From positions 1-10,362 of the forward strand of contig JBELLF010000035.1 of assembly GCA_042088875.1 (NCBI GenBank): DNA of 10,362 bases. Reading direction: 5' to 3'. The translations under genes and the position numbers were made by a program. Source of the DNA: Marisimplicoccus framensis_A. Its GTDB lineage: Bacteria > Bacteroidota > Bacteroidia > Flavobacteriales > Flavobacteriaceae. The notes under the pieces were generated by a model. It was not told the origin of the DNA. It did not search any database and was given only the letters and a program-made list of their open reading frames with translations. Every line of letters starts with the position of its first letter. The first letter of the stretch is position 1. Below are positions 6,656 through 10,362 of the stretch, one piece after another.

Positions 6656-8169
6656 TGTCCAAACATATCGAAATAATGGATACTACTTTGAGGGATGGAG
6701 AGCAAACTTCAGGAGTATCATATTCACCAAAAGAGAAACTTACAATAGCTAAGCTTTTGTTGGATGATCTTAAAATAGACCGTATAGAAGTCGCATCTGC
6801 AAGAGTATCTGATGGAGAACTTAATTCAGTCAAGGAGATATCTAGCTGGGCAGAAAAAAATAGTAGAATTGATAGTATTGAAGTTTTAACATTTATAGAT
6901 GAAGGAAAATCTATACAATGGTTACTAGATTCAGGATGTAAAGTGCAAAATCTTTTAACTAAAGGTTCCTTAAATCATTTAAAGCACCAATTAAAGAAAA
7001 CCCCTGATCAACATTTTAATGACATATCAGAAACTATTGATATTGCAGAAAAAAATTCAATAACCACTAACATATATCTTGAAGATTGGAGTAATGGAAT
7101 GAAGAATAGTAAAGGTTATGTTATCGATTATTTAGATTTTTTAAAAACAAAAAATATCAAAAGAGTCTTGCTTCCTGATACCCTAGGAATATTAACTCAT
7201 TTTGAAACCTATGAGTTCATAAATGAAGTAAGAAATAAATATCCAAATTTTCATATAGACTTTCATGGACATAATGACTATGATTTAAGTGTTGCAAACT
7301 CATTAGAAGCTGTTAGAGCTGGTTGTAATGGCCTTCATCTTACAATAAACGGAATGGGGGAAAGAGCTGGTAATACTCCCCTTTCAAGCGCTGTTGCAGC
7401 AATTAGAGACTTCTTTCCCGAATACAAAATAAATGTTGAAGAGAAGAATTTATTTAAAGCAAGTAAATTAATTTCAACATTTTCTGGACAAAGCGTATCA
7501 TCTAATAAGCCAATAGTTGGTGAAAATGTCTTTACGCAAACAGCTGGTGTTCACGCAGATGGTGATAATAAAAAAGATTTATACTTCAACAACTTGAATC
7601 CAAGTAGATTTGGCAGGAAAAGAAAATATGCTCTTGGAAAGACTTCTGGAAAAGCTAATATTAAAAAGAACTTAGATGAATTAGGAATTAAACTAAATGA
7701 TGATGAGCTTAGCGTTGTAACATCTAAAGTGATTGAATTAGGAGATAGAAAAGAGAAGGTTACAATTGAAGATCTTCCATACATTATTAGTGATATTCTT
7801 GAATATCCAACAAAAAAGAAAGACATAATAATTGAATCCTATGTTTTAACTCATGCAAAGACCCTTAGACCATCTGCTTCTCTTTCATTAATTATTAATG
7901 ATGAACTTTATCAAGAAAACTGCTCGGGTGATGGCCAATTTGACGCATTTATGAATGCATTAAAAAAAATATACTCTAAAAGGAAAAAGATGCTTCCAAA
8001 ATTAATTGATTATGCTGTTCGTATCCCCCCAGGTAGTGATTCAGACGCATTTTGTGAAACCACTATTACTTGGGATACTGGATCAAAAAAATTTAAAACA
8101 AGAGGGCTTGATACAGATCAAACAGTATCTGCTATCAAAGCAACAGAAAAAATGTTAAATACTGAATAA
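6655..8169 (+). CDS. cimA: (R)-citramalate synthase, Leptospira CimA type, with regulatory domain
   Basis: Predicted to condense pyruvate with acetyl-CoA to (R)-citramalate, opening the threonine-independent route to 2-ketobutyrate and isoleucine. DRE-TIM barrel: Arg13 and Asp14 in DTTLRDGEQTSGVSYS, His204 and His206 in DFHGHNDYDLSVANS, Asn240 in GERAGNTPL. From memory it matches Leptospira interrogans CimA along its length, sharing IxVASARVSxGEL-like, NLLTKGSL, YLEDWSNG, PDTLG and FTQTAGVHADGD segments at a constant offset of 3 in the barrel. The residues described there as recognising pyruvate (Leu81, Leu104, Tyr144) and catalytic Glu146 correspond to Leu78, Leu101, Tyr141 and Glu143 here. 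Residues from about 395 to 504 form the LeuA dimer/regulatory domain (GDGQFDAFMNAL, DYAVRIPPGSDSDA), which in Leptospira binds isoleucine. Position 429 is Phe where I recall Tyr430 in Leptospira. Generic annotation would call it a second 2-isopropylmalate synthase; the residues argue for CimA. Confidence 0.85.
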   Translation: MSKHIEIMDTTLRDGEQTSGVSYSPKEKLTIAKLLLDDLKIDRIEVASARVSDGELNSVKEISSWAEKNSRIDSIEVLTFIDEGKSIQWLLDSGCKVQNLLTKGSLNHLKHQLKKTPDQHFNDISETIDIAEKNSITTNIYLEDWSNGMKNSKGYVIDYLDFLKTKNIKRVLLPDTLGILTHFETYEFINEVRNKYPNFHIDFHGHNDYDLSVANSLEAVRAGCNGLHLTINGMGERAGNTPLSSAVAAIRDFFPEYKINVEEKNLFKASKLISTFSGQSVSSNKPIVGENVFTQTAGVHADGDNKKDLYFNNLNPSRFGRKRKYALGKTSGKANIKKNLDELGIKLNDDELSVVTSKVIELGDRKEKVTIEDLPYIISDILEYPTKKKDIIIESYVLTHAKTLRPSASLSLIINDELYQENCSGDGQFDAFMNALKKIYSKRKKMLPKLIDYAVRIPPGSDSDAFCETTITWDTGSKKFKTRGLDTDQTVSAIKATEKMLNTE

Positions 8170-8171
8170 TT

Positions 8172-9239
8172 ATGATTTTAAAAATAGCTATATTATCTGG
8201 AGATGGAATTGGATCTGAAGTTACTGAACAATCTATTAAAGTACTTAAATCTCTAGGTAAAAAATTTAATCACAAAATTGAATTAGAAAGTGGATTAGTT
8301 GGAGCAGTTGCAATTGATAAATACAATGATCCTTATCCAGATGAAACTCATCAAGTATGTCTAAATTCAGATGCAATTCTTTTTGGTGCGATTGGCGATC
8401 CAAAATATGACAACGATCCAAAAGCTAAGATAAGACCTGAACAGGGTTTACTCAAAATGAGAAAGAAGCTAGGGTTATATGCAAACCTCCGACCTACAAA
8501 GGTTTTTGAATCCTTATTAGAGATGTCACCAATTAAAGAAGAAAGAATATCTGGAACTGATATCCTTTTTGTAAGAGAATTAACCGGAGGTATTTACTTT
8601 GGAGAAAGAGGTAGAAGGGATAATGATAATTTTGCATTTGACACATGTGAATATAATAGAGATGAAATTATTAGGATTGCAAAAATAGGATTTGAGTATG
8701 CACAAAAAAGATCAAATAAGTTATGTTGTGTTGATAAAGCAAATGTTCTTGAAACATCAAGACTATGGAGAGAAACAGTTCAAAGTATGGAAAAAAACTA
8801 TCCAAATATAGAGGTCTCATATGAATTTGTAGATGCTGTTGCTATGAGATTAGTTCAATGGCCAAATTCATATGATGTTTTGATCACTTCAAATCTTTTT
8901 GGTGATATTTTAACAGATGAGGCTTCAGTTATTTCTGGATCAATGGGACTTATGCCATCTGCTTCAGTTGGATCAAATAACTCATTATATGAACCAATTC
9001 ATGGCTCTTATCCAGAGGCTGCTGGAAAAAATATTGCTAATCCTATTGCTTCAATTTTGTCTCTCTCAATGATGTTAGAACACTCATTTAATTTGAAAAA
9101 AGAATCAGATATAATAAATAATGCAGTTGAAGATTCTCTTAAAAATAGATATGTAACTCCAGACTTGAGCTCAGGTAAAAGTTCATACTCTACAAATCAA
9201 GTTGGTAACTATATAACTGATTATATAGAAAAAAATTAA
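8172..9239 (+). CDS. leuB: 3-isopropylmalate dehydrogenase
   Basis: NAD-dependent, Mg-requiring oxidative decarboxylation of 3-isopropylmalate to 2-ketoisocaproate. LeuB-type enzymes also act on 3-methylmalate, giving 2-ketobutyrate, which suits its place after cimA. It belongs to the beta-decarboxylating dehydrogenase family. AILSGDGIGSEVTEQS is at the N-terminus (6-21), followed by the substrate-binding segment around LYANLRPTKVF and by VRELTGGIYFG. The metal-binding aspartates are in DAVAMRLV and NLFGDILTDEAS, and the NAD-binding loop is EPIHGSYPEAAGKNIANP. The length of 355 aa is typical. It starts two bases after cimA and is the last gene of the operon on this strand. The final codons form one arm of an inverted repeat shared with the convergent dehydrogenase gene, whose stop codon overlaps this one by 4 bp. 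Confidence 0.96.
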   Translation: MILKIAILSGDGIGSEVTEQSIKVLKSLGKKFNHKIELESGLVGAVAIDKYNDPYPDETHQVCLNSDAILFGAIGDPKYDNDPKAKIRPEQGLLKMRKKLGLYANLRPTKVFESLLEMSPIKEERISGTDILFVRELTGGIYFGERGRRDNDNFAFDTCEYNRDEIIRIAKIGFEYAQKRSNKLCCVDKANVLETSRLWRETVQSMEKNYPNIEVSYEFVDAVAMRLVQWPNSYDVLITSNLFGDILTDEASVISGSMGLMPSASVGSNNSLYEPIHGSYPEAAGKNIANPIASILSLSMMLEHSFNLKKESDIINNAVEDSLKNRYVTPDLSSGKSSYSTNQVGNYITDYIEKN

Positions 9240-9253
9240 AGTATATAGTCAGT
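9216..9253. terminator. 12-bp inverted repeat over the leuB/dehydrogenase stops, possible bidirectional terminator
   Basis: ACTGATTATATA (9216-9227) and TATATAGTCAGT (9242-9253) can pair over 12 positions, with one U-G wobble at 9221/9248 in the leuB-sense RNA (an A-C mismatch in the opposite RNA), around a 14-nt A-rich loop. The stem is centred on the two overlapping stop codons. No U-tract follows on either strand, so it is not a classical intrinsic terminator. It might protect 3' ends or stop converging transcription. It is coding DNA for both proteins. Confidence 0.4.
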
Positions 9254-10362
9254 AGAAATGAAATTAGAATCATTTGAATCTAAAAGCTTTTTCAGTATTC
9301 TGTTGTTATGAACATTATCTTTAGAAGCCACAAAAGTTCGTATTGAAAATGCTCTTAAAGCATCATGAACACTCAAAGTACTAACTGCAGAATTTTTTCT
9401 ACCTGTAAAGGGGTAGATATCTGGCCCTCTTTGACAAGAGCTATTTAAATTAACTCTGCATACTAAATTTGCAAGAGTATCAATAAGCGGACCTAGTTGT
9501 TTTGTATCACTACCAAAAAGACTTACTTGTTGACCATATTCAGAATTTGCCATATCATCAAGAGGTTGATCTATATCAGTAAATGAAATTACTGGGATTA
9601 CAGGTCCAAACTGTTCTTCCTCGTAAACCCTCATATTTTGACTTACAGGATATAATACAGCAGGAAAACAATAGTTTTCAGTGACTTGTCCACCCTTTTT
9701 ATTTACTATTGATGCACCTTTAGATACTGCATCATCAATTAAATCTCTTATATATTTTGGTTTAGATGGTTCTGGTAAGGGAGTTAAAAAGGAATCTTCT
9801 TCCCAAGGCATTCCAAATTTTAAATCATCAACTGCTTTTGCAAACTTCTTGTTAAATTCATCTACAATTGATTCATGAACATATAAAACTTTAAGTGCTG
9901 TACATCTTTGCCCATTATATGAAAGACAACCCGAAATACATTCTTGAATGGTTAAATCAAGATCCGCATCAGGCAATATAATACCAGGGTTTTTTGCTTC
10001 TAGTCCTAGAACAAGTCTAAGTCTATTTTTATTTGGATGCTGGTCTTGAAGTGCAACTGCAGATGAACTATGTCCAATGAGCGCAAGAACGTCAATGTAA
10101 CCTGTTTGCATAATAGGGGGACATATTTTTCTGCCTCTTCCAAATAATATATTAACTACTCCAGGAGGAAAACATTCTTTAAATGCTTTTAATAAAGGGG
10201 CAATTAAAAGAACTCCATGCTTTGCTGGTTTGAATATAGTTGTGTTACCCATTAGAATCGCTGGAATTAATAAACAGAAAGTTTCGTTAAGTGGATAATT
10301 ATATGGTCCTAAACATAAAACTACACCTAAAGGACCCCTTCTAATATGTGCATGAATACCTG
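9236..10362 (-). CDS. GapN-like aldehyde dehydrogenase, C-terminal part (5' end beyond right edge)
   Basis: An NAD(P)-dependent aldehyde dehydrogenase. The closest family I recall is the Bacteroidota protein annotated as non-phosphorylating NADP-dependent glyceraldehyde-3-phosphate dehydrogenase (about 520 aa), which oxidises glyceraldehyde-3-phosphate to 3-phosphoglycerate while making NADPH. The visible 374 residues are open up to the window edge, so the ATG at 10252 is internal. In fragment numbering: GPYNYPLN with oxyanion Asn21, cofactor-binding FKPAK (43-47), nucleophile Cys153 in NGQRCTALK, the EEQFGP motif, and a C-terminus ending TDYIL. Oddity: the usual ELGGKNP segment reads GLEAKNP, with Gly119 at the canonical catalytic Glu position (34 residues before the Cys) and Glu121 two residues later. 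It converges on leuB with overlapping stops. The aldehyde dehydrogenase family is certain; the substrate is not, so no symbol is given. Confidence 0.8.
   Translation of the reverse strand, partial: GIHAHIRRGPLGVVLCLGPYNYPLNETFCLLIPAILMGNTTIFKPAKHGVLLIAPLLKAFKECFPPGVVNILFGRGRKICPPIMQTGYIDVLALIGHSSSAVALQDQHPNKNRLRLVLGLEAKNPGIILPDADLDLTIQECISGCLSYNGQRCTALKVLYVHESIVDEFNKKFAKAVDDLKFGMPWEEDSFLTPLPEPSKPKYIRDLIDDAVSKGASIVNKKGGQVTENYCFPAVLYPVSQNMRVYEEEQFGPVIPVISFTDIDQPLDDMANSEYGQQVSLFGSDTKQLGPLIDTLANLVCRVNLNSSCQRGPDIYPFTGRKNSAVSTLSVHDALRAFSIRTFVASKDNVHNNRILKKLLDSNDSNFISTDYIL

Noticed and set aside
6627..6833. Minus-strand 68-codon frame across the leuD/cimA junction
   Set aside because: It opposes two firm genes and has no recognisable features.
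7551..7826. Minus-strand 91-codon frame inside cimA
   Set aside because: Antisense to the conserved GVHADGD and post-barrel region; low-complexity Ser/Phe/Leu composition typical of a shadow frame.
9681..9878. Plus-strand 65-codon frame inside the aldehyde dehydrogenase
   Set aside because: Antisense to an obvious aldehyde dehydrogenase.

Overview
The window is AT-rich (about one third G+C by eye), densely packed DNA. It looks like a member of the Bacteroidota, probably a marine flavobacterial-type lineage with a streamlined genome. This rests on the proteins: a panB next to an RluA-family synthase, a short LeuA, a GapN-like dehydrogenase ending in TDYI-L, and a cytosolic helical protein of a type I associate with this phylum. 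Shine-Dalgarno sequences are weak or absent. The taxonomy is inferred; no rRNA is present.

Left part (1-1856). The 5' end of dnaK runs off the left edge on the minus strand. Divergent from it is panB (pantothenate synthesis), followed one base later by an RluA-family pseudouridine synthase that appears to start with TTG. The dnaK-panB spacer holds a perfect 17-nt operator-like palindrome at 292-308.

Middle (1819-3515). A 523-residue minus-strand protein of unknown function converges on the pseudouridine synthase gene with a 38-bp overlap. Upstream of it is a 125-bp divergent spacer containing a second perfect palindrome and a 17-codon Ile/Leu-rich reading frame that could be a leader peptide for the operon that follows.

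Right part (3516-9239). A tight five-gene operon: leuA, leuC, leuD, a citramalate synthase-like gene (cimA) and leuB. Junctions are -8, +1, -1 and +2 nt. LeuA makes 2-isopropylmalate, and CimA very likely makes (R)-citramalate from pyruvate and acetyl-CoA. LeuCD (isomerase) and LeuB (dehydrogenase) can process both products, so the operon probably makes the leucine precursor 2-ketoisocaproate and also the isoleucine precursor 2-ketobutyrate without threonine. LeuA lacks the C-terminal regulatory domain; CimA keeps it.

Right edge (9236-10362). A partial aldehyde dehydrogenase of GapN-like type converges on leuB. The two stop codons overlap in TTAA, and a 12-bp inverted repeat centred there encodes Thr-Asp-Tyr-Ile at the C-terminus of both proteins.

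No mobile element, CRISPR array, tRNA, rRNA or defence system is visible. The most notable points are the combined Leu/Ile operon, the dual-coding hairpin, the palindromes and the non-canonical active-site motif in the dehydrogenase. I see no clearly new multi-gene system.
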